From Pseudoflavonifractor intestinihominis (lineage in GTDB: Bacteria > Bacillota > Clostridia > Oscillospirales > Oscillospiraceae): a DNA stretch of 64,000 bases. How positions within the stretch are numbered: position 1 is the stretch's first letter; each line of letters starts with the position of its first letter. Position numbers and translations under genes: made by a program. The stretch spans positions 217,838 to 281,837 of the forward strand of contig NZ_JBBMFK010000001.1 of NCBI RefSeq assembly GCF_040096055.1, written 5' to 3'. Below, piece after piece: positions 1 through 7,996 of the stretch. The notes below the pieces were generated by a model. The model had not been told where the DNA came from. It made no database searches and worked only from the letters and a program-made list of their open reading frames with translations.

Positions 1-69
1 AAGGTCATGGAGAGCCTGCTGAACACGGAGGGATTCCAATGGGAAGCAAATCAAAATGGATCGGTCTGA
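1..69 (+). CDS. possible C-terminal end of an upstream gene (partial)
   Basis: Frame 1 is open from the window edge to a TGA at 67-69 and would encode the last 22 residues of a gene lying outside the window. It overlaps the start of the next gene by about 30 bases. An overlapping same-strand tail is common in operons, but no family can be recognised from so short a piece and the open frame may be chance. Confidence 0.3.
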   Translation, partial: KVMESLLNTEGFQWEANQNGSV

Positions 70-1106
70 TCATCCTGCTGGTTGTCATCGGGGCGGCGGC
101 GGTCTATCTGCTGCTGGGCGGCGGCCCCCGGCCGGAGCCAACCGTTCTGCGGGGCTATGTGGGGGGAGAGAAGATCGGCCTGCTGGAGGACGAGGCGGTA
201 CAGGATGTCCTGGAGCGGGACTACGGGCTCACCCTGGACTATGCCAAGGCGGGCTCCCTGGACATGGTCACGGCGGACCATGAGGGCCGGGATTTTCTCT
301 TTCCCTCCAGCCAGACCGCCCTGGAGTACTACCAGCAGCTCTACGGCGCGCCGGGCAAGAGCCAGATCGTATTCAACACCCCCATCGTCCTCTACACCCA
401 CCGTCCCATTCTGGAGGCGTTCCAGAAACGGGGACTGGTGACGGAGCGGGACGGGGTCTACTATATGGATATGGCCGGTCTGGTGGCGGAGATCGAGGCG
501 GGTACCGCCTGGGCGGATCTGGGGCTGCCGGAGCTCTACGGTACGGTGGCGGTGAGCACCACCGACCCTGTGCGCTCCAACTCCGGGAATATGTTCGCGG
601 GGCTGCTGGCCAATGTGCTGTGCGGCGGGGTGGCGGATGCGGACAGTGTGGAGGCCGTGCTGCCCCGCCTGAAGGCCATCTTCGAAAAGCTGGGCTATAT
701 GGAGGCGTCCTCCTCTGACCTGTTCGACCAGTTCCTCAAAACCGGCATGGGGGCCAAGCCTGTGATCGCCGGCTATGAGAACCAGCTGCTGGAGTTCGCT
801 GTGGAGAACCCGGAGGACTGGGCGCAGCTGAAGGATGACATCGTGCTGCTCTATCCCACCCCCACCGTCTGGTCCTCCCATGTCTACATCGCCCTGGATG
901 AGGCAGGAGAGGCGGGCATCGACGCCCTGCTGGACGAGGAGGTCCAGCGCCTGGCCTGGGAAAATCACGGCTTCCGCACCGAGGTATCCGGCACGGACGC
1001 CGACGAAGACCACTTCGGCGTCCCTCACCTGGCCGCGGAGATCACCCAGGTGGCCGCCATGCCCAGCTACGCCGCCATGGAGAAGATCATCGCCGCTCTG
1101 TCGTAA
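39..1106 (+). CDS. membrane-anchored solute-binding-like protein
   Basis: A 355-residue protein with one N-terminal hydrophobic segment (about residues 7-27, after a short basic stretch) followed by a hydrophilic body resembling a type II periplasmic binding fold: alternating alpha/beta texture and a central Ser/Thr- and Asn-rich loop (STTDPVRSNSGN) typical of ligand-contact loops. No lipobox cysteine is present, so it is probably held by an uncleaved signal anchor. The ATG follows a good ribosome binding site (GGAGGG, 28-33). No permease or ATPase gene lies downstream, so it is not obviously part of an ABC transporter. The ligand cannot be told; the family assignment is tentative. Confidence 0.6.
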   Translation: MGSKSKWIGLIILLVVIGAAAVYLLLGGGPRPEPTVLRGYVGGEKIGLLEDEAVQDVLERDYGLTLDYAKAGSLDMVTADHEGRDFLFPSSQTALEYYQQLYGAPGKSQIVFNTPIVLYTHRPILEAFQKRGLVTERDGVYYMDMAGLVAEIEAGTAWADLGLPELYGTVAVSTTDPVRSNSGNMFAGLLANVLCGGVADADSVEAVLPRLKAIFEKLGYMEASSSDLFDQFLKTGMGAKPVIAGYENQLLEFAVENPEDWAQLKDDIVLLYPTPTVWSSHVYIALDEAGEAGIDALLDEEVQRLAWENHGFRTEVSGTDADEDHFGVPHLAAEITQVAAMPSYAAMEKIIAALS

Positions 1107-1165
1107 ACGTAAATTTTACCGCAGGGCTGGATAAATGCGCTGTGCAAAGGGAGGCATTTTCACAG

Positions 1166-1702
1166 ATGGATGGGCTCATCGTCTATGGCAGCAAATACGG
1201 CACGACCCGCCGGTATGCGGAGGAGCTCTCCCGGCTCACCGGCCTGCCCGCCATCCCCTGTGGGGAATTCCACAGGCTGGCTGAGGGGAGTATCCTTGTC
1301 TATCTTGGGGCGCTCTATGCCGGCGGGGTGCTGGGGCTCAAGCAGGCAATGAAAGGACTTTCCCTCGGGGATGGCCAGCGGCTGATCGTGGCCACTGTGG
1401 GTCTGGCCGACCCTGCGGAGCCGCAGAACCGGGCGCATATTCGCGCGGCACTTCAAAAGCAGCTGCCGCCGGAGCTTTCGGAGCGGGCCGTTCTCTTCCA
1501 CCTCCGGGGCGGTATTGACTATGCCGTTCTGTCCCCACGCCACCGGGCCATGATGGCCGCAATGTGCTTCTCCCTGCGCAGGAAGCCGGCGCGGCAGAGG
1601 TCCGCTGAGGACCAGGCGCTGCTGGAGACTTACGGAAAACAGGTGGACTTCACGGATCTCTCTGCGCTGGCTCCCATCGTCAGAGAGATCCTGCGCGGAT
1701 AA
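1166..1702 (+). CDS. flavodoxin-domain protein
   Basis: About 178 residues. The N-terminus carries the flavodoxin phosphate-binding signature directly after the first strand (IVYGSKYGTTRRYAEEL), which in this family holds the FMN phosphate. Length and motif match single-domain flavodoxin-like proteins related to the HemG/Flavodoxin_5 group, which act as soluble FMN electron carriers or oxidases. I chose ATG 1166 because the first beta strand begins there; a GTG at 1142 in the same frame would add eight residues. A GGGAGG lies about 11 nt upstream. No partner reductase is adjacent, so the electron donor and acceptor are unknown. Confidence 0.75.
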   Translation: MDGLIVYGSKYGTTRRYAEELSRLTGLPAIPCGEFHRLAEGSILVYLGALYAGGVLGLKQAMKGLSLGDGQRLIVATVGLADPAEPQNRAHIRAALQKQLPPELSERAVLFHLRGGIDYAVLSPRHRAMMAAMCFSLRRKPARQRSAEDQALLETYGKQVDFTDLSALAPIVREILRG

Positions 1703-2028
1703 GATATGTTGGGAAAGAAGTGCCTTCAACCAGAGCGGCCGATGGGCATCTGATCGCGTACAGGGGTCAGTGATCCAAACCCGTTAGCAGCTATCCCCAA
1801 AATGGCATTGAGTGATTTTCAGATACTTACAGTCTGAAGAATTTACGACCAGAGTTCTTGTGGTCACGACTGAAAAGTGGATACATAAACATGATCAGCC
1901 CGCCGGCTCCGAAAGGAACCGGCGGGCTGATATTCTGCCTATCAAACGCTGAATTGGTGTAGATTTGGTGTAAATCGGGGACACCAGCCACAGAAGATCC
2001 AGCGGTATCAAGGGTCAGCGGCTATTTT
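1703..2028. other. intergenic region without a recognised gene
   Basis: 326 bases between the convergent flavodoxin and groEL genes. It holds one strong hairpin (1894-1931). A short stretch at about 1953-1976 repeats the motif TTGGTGTA. No coding frame with a ribosome binding site and no tRNA-like fold was seen. The TTGGTGTA repeat faintly recalls the 3' ends of Firmicute phage integrase genes, but that is a weak resemblance and I do not call a remnant. Confidence 0.4.
1894..1931. terminator. hairpin between flavodoxin and groEL
   Basis: A 17-bp inverted repeat (ATCAGCCCGCCGG... with a GAAA-type loop) lies between two convergent genes. No strong U-tract follows on either strand, so it may act as a bidirectional stem or transcript-stabilising end rather than a classic intrinsic terminator. 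Confidence 0.5.
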
Positions 2029-3657
2029 TTAGTACATGCCGCCCATGTCGGGAGCAGCGGGAGCAGCGGGAGCGGCGGGCTGGGGCTTGTCGGCCACCAG
2101 GGACTCGGTGGTCAGCAGGGTGGCGGCGATGGAGGACGCGTTCTCCAGAGCGGAGCGGGTCACCTTGGTGGGGTCCACGATACCGGCGGAGATCATGTCC
2201 ACATAGGTCTCGTTGTAGGCGTCGAAGCCGTAGCCCACCTTGTCGGCCTTCTTCACGTTCTCCAGCACCACGGAGCCGTCGATGCCGGCGTTGGTGGCGA
2301 TCTGGCGCATGGGCTCGGTCAGGGCCTTGGCAATGATGCGCACGCCGGTCTTCTCGTCACCCTCGGTCTCGGCGAGCAGCTTCTCCACGGCGGGCACGGC
2401 GTTGACATAGGCGGTGCCGCCGCCGGCCACGATGCCCTCTTCCACAGCGGCGCGGGTGGCGTTCAGGGCGTCCTCGATGCGGAGCTTCTTCTCCTTCATC
2501 TCCACCTCGGTGGCAGCGCCCACACGGATGATGGCCACGCCGCCGGCCATCTTGGCCAGACGCTCCTGGAGCTTCTCACGGTCATAGTCGGAAGTGGTGG
2601 TCTCGATCTGAGCGCGGATCTGGCCGACGCGGGCCTTGATGGCCTCGCTGTCGCCGGCGCCGTCCACGATGATGGTGTTCTCCTTGGAGACCTTCACCTG
2701 ACGGGCACGGCCCAGCATATCCATGGTGGCCTCCTTCAGCTCCAGACCCACCTCGGAGGAGATGACGGTGCCGCCGGTCAGGGTGGCGATATCCTGGAGC
2801 ATCTCCTTGCGGCGATCGCCGAAGCCGGGGGCCTTGACGCACACCACGTTCAGGGTGCCGCGCAGCTTGTTGACGATGAGGGTGGACAGGGCCTCGCCCT
2901 CCACGTCCTCAGCGATGACCAGCAGCTTCTTGCCGGACTGGACGACCTGCTCCAGAATGGGCAGCAGCTCCTGGATGTTGGAGATCTTCTTATCGGTGAT
3001 GAGGATGAGGGCGTCGTCCAGGACAGCCTCCATCTTCTCGGTGTCGGTGACCATATAGGGGGTGATGTAGCCCCGGTCGAACTGCATGCCCTCGACCACT
3101 TCGCTGTAGGTCTCGGCGGTCTTGGACTCCTCCACGGTGATGACGCCGTCGTTGGAGACCTTCTCCATGGCCTCGGCGATCAGCTTGCCGATGGTCTCGT
3201 CGCCGGAGGAGACAGCGCCCACGCGGGCGATGTCGGCGGTGCCGTTGACCTTCTGGCTGTTGGCCTTGATGGCGTCAATGGCGGCGGTGGTGGCCTTGGC
3301 AATGCCCTTCTTCATGACCATGGGGTTGGCGCCGGCGGCCAGGTTCTTCAGACCCTCGCGGATGATGGCCTGAGCCAGCAGGGTGGCGGTGGTGGTGCCG
3401 TCGCCGGCCACGTCGTTGGTCTTGGTGGAGACCTCCTTCACCAGCTGGGCGCCCATGTTCTCAAAGGGGTCCTCCAGCTCGATCTCCTTGGCGATGGTCA
3501 CGCCGTCGTTGGTGATCAGGGGAGCGCCGAACTTCTTGTCCAGCACCACGTTGCGGCCCTTGGGGCCCATGGTGATCTTCACGGTGTTGGCCAGCTGGTT
3601 CACGCCCCGCTCCAGAGCGTGACGGGCCTCTTCGCCGTAGCAGATAATCTTAGCCAT
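2029..3657 (-). CDS. groL: chaperonin GroEL (Hsp60)
   Basis: A 542-residue 60 kDa chaperonin, full family length. It forms the double-ring ATPase chamber that folds cytosolic proteins together with GroES. Visible signatures include the N-terminal GPKGRNVVLDKKFGAP, the ATP-site loop NDGVTIAKEIE and GDGTTTAT, the conserved GGTAYVN segment near residue 410, and a C-terminal tail ending GGMY, a variant of the usual Gly-Met repeat. It lies 119 bases downstream of groES on the same strand and should share its CIRCE-controlled promoter. A GGAGG-type site precedes the ATG. Confidence 0.98.
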   Translation of the reverse strand: MAKIICYGEEARHALERGVNQLANTVKITMGPKGRNVVLDKKFGAPLITNDGVTIAKEIELEDPFENMGAQLVKEVSTKTNDVAGDGTTTATLLAQAIIREGLKNLAAGANPMVMKKGIAKATTAAIDAIKANSQKVNGTADIARVGAVSSGDETIGKLIAEAMEKVSNDGVITVEESKTAETYSEVVEGMQFDRGYITPYMVTDTEKMEAVLDDALILITDKKISNIQELLPILEQVVQSGKKLLVIAEDVEGEALSTLIVNKLRGTLNVVCVKAPGFGDRRKEMLQDIATLTGGTVISSEVGLELKEATMDMLGRARQVKVSKENTIIVDGAGDSEAIKARVGQIRAQIETTTSDYDREKLQERLAKMAGGVAIIRVGAATEVEMKEKKLRIEDALNATRAAVEEGIVAGGGTAYVNAVPAVEKLLAETEGDEKTGVRIIAKALTEPMRQIATNAGIDGSVVLENVKKADKVGYGFDAYNETYVDMISAGIVDPTKVTRSALENASSIAATLLTTESLVADKPQPAAPAAPAAPDMGGMY

Positions 3658-3776
3658 AATGAAAAACCTCCAATTTGTGAGATAAGTTCAGGGTGAAATG
3701 CGTCCCATCACGGGGCTTGGCAGCCGGGACGCCGGAGTGACGCTTCACACGCCTCGCGGCGGCGCAGCGCTTCTTG

Positions 3777-4061
3777 TTACTCGACGGTGGCCAGGATGTC
3801 GCCCTGACGGACGATGGTGTACTCCTCGCCCTCAACCTTGACCTGGGTGCCGGAGTACTTGCTGGTGATGACCTTGTCGCCCACCTTCACGGTCATGACG
3901 ACTTCCTTGCCGTCCACCATGCCGCCGGGGCCGACGGCGATGACCTCGGCCACTTCGGGCTTCTCCTTGGCGGAGCCGGTGAGGATGATGCCGCTCTTGG
4001 TGGTCTCCTCGGCCTCCACCATCTTGATGATCACGCGATCAGCCAGGGGTTTGAGATTCAT
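3777..4061 (-). CDS. groES: co-chaperonin GroES (Hsp10)
   Basis: A 94-residue lid subunit for the GroEL chamber. The start was set at ATG 4061 (MNLKPLADRVIIK), the universal GroES beginning, preceded by GGAGG; the same frame is open further upstream into the CIRCE region but that has no support. The mobile-loop region (EETTKSGIILTGSAKEKP) and the conserved GDKVITSKYSGT turn are intact. First gene of the groES-groEL operon, transcribed from the promoter at 4152-4180. Confidence 0.98.
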   Translation of the reverse strand: MNLKPLADRVIIKMVEAEETTKSGIILTGSAKEKPEVAEVIAVGPGGMVDGKEVVMTVKVGDKVITSKYSGTQVKVEGEEYTIVRQGDILATVE

Positions 4062-4114
4062 AGCTGGTTCCTCCTTGCATATATGAAGCATATATTTGTA
4101 AACTATCTCATGTC

Positions 4115-4141
4115 TTAGCACTCATTTTACCGGAGTGCTAA
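4115..4141 (-). promoter_or_regulatory. CIRCE operator (HrcA site)
   Basis: A perfect TTAGCACTC-N9-GAGTGCTAA inverted repeat, identical to the CIRCE consensus. It lies immediately downstream of the predicted start of groESL transcription, so HrcA bound here would block the operon until heat stress. The hrcA gene itself is not in the window. Confidence 0.98.
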
Positions 4142-4151
4142 CGCATCTATA

Positions 4152-4180
4152 ATAATAGCTTTGGAACGCAAAATGTGCAA
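4152..4180 (-). promoter_or_regulatory. sigma-A promoter of groESL
   Basis: On the minus strand, TTGCAC and TATTAT are separated by exactly 17 bp. The predicted start point is about 4145, just ahead of CIRCE. Confidence 0.85.
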
Positions 4181-4182
4181 GT

Positions 4183-4232
4183 AAAAAAACGCTGGATTTT
4201 CACCCGAATTTCAGGTAAAATCCAGCGTTTTT
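4183..4232. terminator. bidirectional-type terminator downstream of the lipid kinase gene
   Basis: A 16-bp perfect inverted repeat (core ACGCTGGATTTT) flanked by A and T runs. It lies between the 3' end of the minus-strand kinase gene and the groESL promoter, so it insulates groESL from read-through. Confidence 0.9.
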
Positions 4233-4276
4233 AAAAATAGCTCACTCAAAATACTGAAAGCTCCGTTTTTCTCACT

Positions 4277-5242
4277 CTAACGGGATGCTGCAGAAAATGA
4301 GTGCTCGCAATTGTTAGCAGTCTGTAAACTTTCACGCCAAAATACGTCGGAGGGGTAAAAAAAGTTGATTTTCTTCCCGGACAGCCGGACCGTAAAGCTG
4401 CGGGAGCGCATGACCTCGCCGTCCACCACGGCCACCAGCTCCTCCGGGGAGGTGAAGGAGATCTCCTGACAGTGGAAGTCCCGGATGACCTGGGGACATT
4501 GGCGGTAGAGGCCCTTGGCGTACTTGCCCACCAGGCGGAAGAAGGTGAAGCGGCTCACCTTGGGCACCACCAGCATGTCCAGCACGCCGTCATCGGGCTG
4601 GGCGTCTCCCACGGGCATGAAGCCGCCGCCGTAGTACCGGCCGTTGCAGATGCAGATGATGGTGCTCAGGCCGTCCAGGGTCTGGCCGTCCACGCGGATC
4701 TGGGTGGGGCGGGTCAGGCCCTTGAACACATTGACCACCAGGGACAGGATGTAGGCCCCCACGCCGGACACCAGGGGCAGCGCCTTGTATTTATACACGT
4801 CGGCGGCCACCCGGGCGTCCACGCCGGCGCAGATGACCCCCAGACCCAGCTTGCCGTTGCAGTCCATCAGATCCAGGGCGGCCTGGGGCCCCTCCGCCAG
4901 GGCGGCCAGGTCGGAGAAACGGGCCCGGTAGTCCTTCCCAAAGATCTTCAGAAAATCGTTGCCTGTGCCCTTGGGCACGTTGGTGACGGCGGCGTTGTCA
5001 TATCCGGCGGCGCCGTTGACCACCTCGTTGAGGGTGCCGTCTCCGCCGCAGGCATAGATGCGCACCGGCGCTCCCGTCTGGGCGGCGGCCCGGGCCAGGG
5101 TCTCCCCGGTGCCTGCGCCGCTGGTAAAGGCGATCTCGTAGTCCAGCCCCTTGCCGCCGAGAATCTCTCTGATCTGGGCGGTGAGGGCGTCGGTGCTGCC
5201 GTGTTTTCCGGCAGCGGGGTTGATGATGAACAGGTGCTTCAA
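4277..5242 (-). CDS. diacylglycerol/lipid kinase family protein (YegS/DagK type)
   Basis: About 321 residues. The N-terminus shows the kinase-family NPAAG motif and the catalytic GGDGTLNEVVNG near residue 65, followed by the PKGTGNDF nucleotide-site motif, all intact. The family phosphorylates diacylglycerol or related membrane lipids with ATP at the inner face of the membrane; DagK recycles diacylglycerol into phospholipid synthesis. The last about 30 residues after the usual end of the fold (after NFFYPSD) are an unusual tail. The ATG lies close downstream of the SLH/WG gene, with which it may be co-transcribed. Confidence 0.9.
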   Translation of the reverse strand: MKHLFIINPAAGKHGSTDALTAQIREILGGKGLDYEIAFTSGAGTGETLARAAAQTGAPVRIYACGGDGTLNEVVNGAAGYDNAAVTNVPKGTGNDFLKIFGKDYRARFSDLAALAEGPQAALDLMDCNGKLGLGVICAGVDARVAADVYKYKALPLVSGVGAYILSLVVNVFKGLTRPTQIRVDGQTLDGLSTIICICNGRYYGGGFMPVGDAQPDDGVLDMLVVPKVSRFTFFRLVGKYAKGLYRQCPQVIRDFHCQEISFTSPEELVAVVDGEVMRSRSFTVRLSGKKINFFYPSDVFWRESLQTANNCEHSFSAASR

Positions 5243-5257
5243 AGCACGCTCAGCTCC

Positions 5258-6442
5258 TTATGAAAAAGTAGAGGAGACAAGCTGGACCCCGGCGGCACGG
5301 TAGTAGGCGGGGGAGTCGTTGGCGGGCCAGAGGAGGATGCGCTGCTCCGGCCGGGCGATGCGGGCCACCATGGCGGCCACCTCGCTGCGGGTGATGACAG
5401 CCTCAGGCCGGAAGGTCAGTTGCTTGTCGCTGCCGCTGACAATGCCCTTGGCGTACAGGGCGTAGATGGAGCTGGCGGCAAAGTCGCCGCCGGCCACGTC
5501 GGGGATGGAGGAGGCCACCCGGCCGGCGTCGTTGACGTCGTCCGCCTCCCGGACGGGGGCGGTGGCGGCCAGTACCAGGGCCAGCTCGGCCCGGGTGATG
5601 GGCCGGGTGTAGCTGCTGAAGGTGGTGTCGGTGATGATGCCGTTGGTCAGGCAGTAGTTCACCGCGTTGGTGTACCAGGGGTCGCCGCCGCTGGAGAAGG
5701 TCCTGCCGGCGTAGGTGCTGTCCAGCACGGCGGCCATCTTCAGGGCCTCGCCCACGGTGAGGGTGCTGTAGGGCTGGAAGGTGCCGTCCCCCGGGCCCTC
5801 CATCAGGCCCAGGTTATAGGCCAGGTCCACCCACAGGTCGAACCAGTCCTTGCCGGACACGTCGGAGAAGGCGGCGATGCGGCCGGAGCGGAGGGAGAAG
5901 GATGCAAAGGGCACCCCCAGGTTGGAGAGCGCCTGGGGCAGGGAGGAGAGGCTGATTCGGGCGCTGTCCCGGTCGGCCCAGCGGATCACGATCTCCTTGC
6001 CCTTTGTCCCCTGCTCCACGGTGATGGAGCTGGCGCCGGTATACAGCTGGTGGGAGGCACCCTTCTCTCCGGGTACAGGCACCACGGACAGCAGCTCCCA
6101 CACGCCCTCCCGCCGGGCGATGTACACCCCGCAGTCCACCGGGGTCAGGCTGTCGTACAGAGGCTCCAGCAGCCACAGCCCGTCCTGCCGCAGCAGGCCG
6201 TACTTGCCGTCCTCCTTCACCCGGGCCACGCCCAGGGAGAAGTCGGAGGCCTCCTCAAACCGGAGGGGAATGGATACGATACCCGAGGCGTTGACGTAGC
6301 CCCACGTGGAGCCGTCGGTGGCGGTGGCCATGCCCTCGGTGTAGGTGCCTTTGATCTCCAGCGCCAGGGCGGCGGGGGCGGCCAGGGAGAGGGCAAGCGC
6401 CAGGGACAGGAGGAGAGACAGCTTGCGGACGGTTCGTTTCAT
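5258..6442 (-). CDS. secreted surface protein with WG repeats and SLH domains
   Basis: A 394-residue exported protein. The start is set at ATG 6442, preceded by AAGGAG and beginning a clear signal peptide (MKRTVRKLSLLL, hydrophobic core, AxA site near residue 29). WG/KWG-type beta repeats follow (WGYVNASG, YGLLRQDG), then S-layer homology segments in the C-terminal half (for example YNLGLMEGPGDGTFQPYSTLTVGEA and GIVSGSDKQLTFRPEAVITRSE). SLH domains bind pyruvylated cell-wall polymers, so the protein should sit non-covalently on the wall; the WG part may bind other ligands. An upstream in-frame extension is a read-through of the preceding gene region and is not used. Confidence 0.85.
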   Translation of the reverse strand: MKRTVRKLSLLLSLALALSLAAPAALALEIKGTYTEGMATATDGSTWGYVNASGIVSIPLRFEEASDFSLGVARVKEDGKYGLLRQDGLWLLEPLYDSLTPVDCGVYIARREGVWELLSVVPVPGEKGASHQLYTGASSITVEQGTKGKEIVIRWADRDSARISLSSLPQALSNLGVPFASFSLRSGRIAAFSDVSGKDWFDLWVDLAYNLGLMEGPGDGTFQPYSTLTVGEALKMAAVLDSTYAGRTFSSGGDPWYTNAVNYCLTNGIITDTTFSSYTRPITRAELALVLAATAPVREADDVNDAGRVASSIPDVAGGDFAASSIYALYAKGIVSGSDKQLTFRPEAVITRSEVAAMVARIARPEQRILLWPANDSPAYYRAAGVQLVSSTFS

Positions 6443-6486
6443 TTCAGACTCCTTTTTGTGACAGCCTCCCGGTGTGGGGGGCTGGC

Positions 6487-7608
6487 TTACCGCTTGTTGT
6501 ACTGGAACAGGTCGCACTTGATCATGCCGTTGTACAGCTTGCGCTTTTTGTCGGCGGTGCGGCCGAAGGTGCGCTCGAACTCGGTGTGGGAGGACAGGAC
6601 GGACACCCGCCACCCGGCAGGCAGCCCCCGCACCGCCTGGCCAAAGGCCTCATACAGGCCCTCAGCCTCCCGCTTCTCCATGATGCGCTCGCCGTAGGGG
6701 GGATTGGTGACCACCCGGCCGTAGGGCTCGCTGCGGTGGAAGCGGGTGGCGTCGGCCACGTCGAAGCGGACCAGGTCGTCCACTCCGGCCTTCTCCGCGT
6801 TGGAGCGGGCGATCTCCACCGCCTTGGGGTCGATGTCGCCGCCCCAGATGTCGTATTGGCCGTCAAACTCCCTGTCCATGGCCTCGCTGGCGGCGTCCAT
6901 CCAGGCCTGTGAGGACAGCCAGGGCCACTTCTGAGCGGAGAAGGACCGGTCCAGGCCGGGAGCCCGGTTCCTGGCAATGAGGGCGGCCTCGATGGCGATG
7001 GTGCCCGAGCCGCAGAAGGGGTCGCAGAAGGGGTCCCTGCCCCGGTACTGGGACAGCATCACCATGGCGGCGGCCAGGGTCTCCCGCAGGGGAGCCACCA
7101 CGCCCACCGCACGGTAGCCCCGCTTGTGGAGCCCGGCGCCGCTGGTGTCCAGCATGATGGTGGCGGTGTCCTTCATGATGGAGAACTGGATCTGGAACAG
7201 GGGGCCGTTCTCCGGCAGGGTCTCCAGCCCATAGGCCTTGCCCAGCCGGGCGGCGGCCGCCTTCTTCACAATGGACTGGCAGGCGGGCACCGAGTGGAGG
7301 GCGGAGTTGAGGCTGTGGCCCTTCACGGGAAAGGCGGCGGTACGGGGGAGGTACTCCTCCCAGGGGATGGCCCGCACGCCCTCGAATAGGGCGTCAAAGT
7401 CGGGGGCGGGGAAGGAACCCAGCACCAGCAGCACCCGCTCACCGGTGCGCAGGTTCAGGTTGAGGCGGGGAATGTCCCCAGGCCGGCCGGTACACAGCAC
7501 ATGGCCGTTTTCCGCCCGCACGTCGGCCAGAGACAGACGGCGCAGCTCGTCCGCGGCCAGGCCCTCCAGCCCGAACAGGGTGGGAACAAAAAATTTCAGC
7601 TGGTCCAT
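6487..7608 (-). CDS. THUMP-domain class I SAM-dependent RNA methyltransferase (RlmL/YpsC family)
   Basis: 373 residues. An N-terminal ferredoxin-like/THUMP RNA-binding region (about 1-155) precedes a Rossmann methyltransferase domain with DPFCGSGTIAIEAALIA (SAM loop) and the N6-adenine/guanine-type catalytic NPPYGER near residue 305. The family methylates 23S rRNA bases (RlmL/RlmK type; Bacillus YpsC). It starts at ATG 7608 after a GGAGG-like site and has its own divergent promoter at 7695-7723. The exact target base is not deducible. Confidence 0.9.
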   Translation of the reverse strand: MDQLKFFVPTLFGLEGLAADELRRLSLADVRAENGHVLCTGRPGDIPRLNLNLRTGERVLLVLGSFPAPDFDALFEGVRAIPWEEYLPRTAAFPVKGHSLNSALHSVPACQSIVKKAAAARLGKAYGLETLPENGPLFQIQFSIMKDTATIMLDTSGAGLHKRGYRAVGVVAPLRETLAAAMVMLSQYRGRDPFCDPFCGSGTIAIEAALIARNRAPGLDRSFSAQKWPWLSSQAWMDAASEAMDREFDGQYDIWGGDIDPKAVEIARSNAEKAGVDDLVRFDVADATRFHRSEPYGRVVTNPPYGERIMEKREAEGLYEAFGQAVRGLPAGWRVSVLSSHTEFERTFGRTADKKRKLYNGMIKCDLFQYNKR

Positions 7609-7694
7609 AGAAACCTCCGTAGGCCCGGTTGGGGGCCCCTGTGTGAATCAGGGCCTGGAGAGCGGCAGCGCCGCCCGGCAGGCCATACAAAATT

Positions 7695-7723
7695 AGTATA
7701 GCTTAAATTGTAGGGGATGGCAA
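7695..7723 (-). promoter_or_regulatory. sigma-A promoter of the RNA methyltransferase gene
   Basis: Minus-strand TTGCCA and TATACT with 17-bp spacing; the start of transcription would be about 7688, 80 nt before the ATG. Confidence 0.75.
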
Positions 7724-7777
7724 ACCATTTTGCTGCCGGAGAGAAACTTTTCGGACCATGGGGGCAAAATGCGCCTC

Positions 7778-7806
7778 TTGCATTTTGCGCGGGGCTGTGA
7801 TATCAT
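7778..7806 (+). promoter_or_regulatory. sigma-A promoter of the hlyC-like gene
   Basis: TTGCAT and TATCAT separated by 17 bp. Transcription from about 7813 would give a leader of about 184 nt, long enough for an RNA control element. Confidence 0.75.
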
Positions 7807-7812
7807 CTGTAC

Positions 7813-7996
7813 CAATAAGCAGGAAAGGACCCGGTGAGCACTCGTGGACGAACCTCCCTTACCCAACTGCATAGCTGCATGTGTTGAGGACAGCGTTATC
7901 CCTCTGGGATAGGGCTGTCCTTTTGCGCGCAGAAACGGGAAAACGCCGGGGCAACCCCCTGCAAATACATAGTACTTAGGAGTGATCAGTTCCATT
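7813..7996 (+). promoter_or_regulatory. structured 5' leader with intrinsic terminator, candidate riboswitch or attenuator
   Basis: Between promoter and gene the RNA can form a small stem-loop (arms CAAC 7864-7867 and GTTG 7883-7886, with GCA/TGC inside) followed at once by a strong hairpin GGACAGC...GCTGTCC (7888-7920) and TTTT (7921-7924). That is an intrinsic terminator about 72 nt before the coding region. I could not match the upstream part to the M-box, Mn (yybP-ykoY), NiCo, fluoride or T-box consensus from memory. Confidence 0.6.
7888..7924 (+). terminator. terminator inside the hlyC leader
   Basis: A seven-base-pair outer stem plus an ATCCC/GGGAT inner stem, followed by four U. Being upstream of the coding region and downstream of the promoter, it is likely regulatory. 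Confidence 0.75.

Noticed and set aside
1953..1976. Integrase remnant or attachment site
   Set aside because: Only a short TTGGTGTA repeat; no integrase frame, no tRNA and no matching second copy.
4271..4320. Second CIRCE-like element near the end of the lipid kinase gene
   Set aside because: Only fragments of the half-sites (GAGTGCT, TTAGCA) occur, with wrong spacing and order, inside coding sequence.
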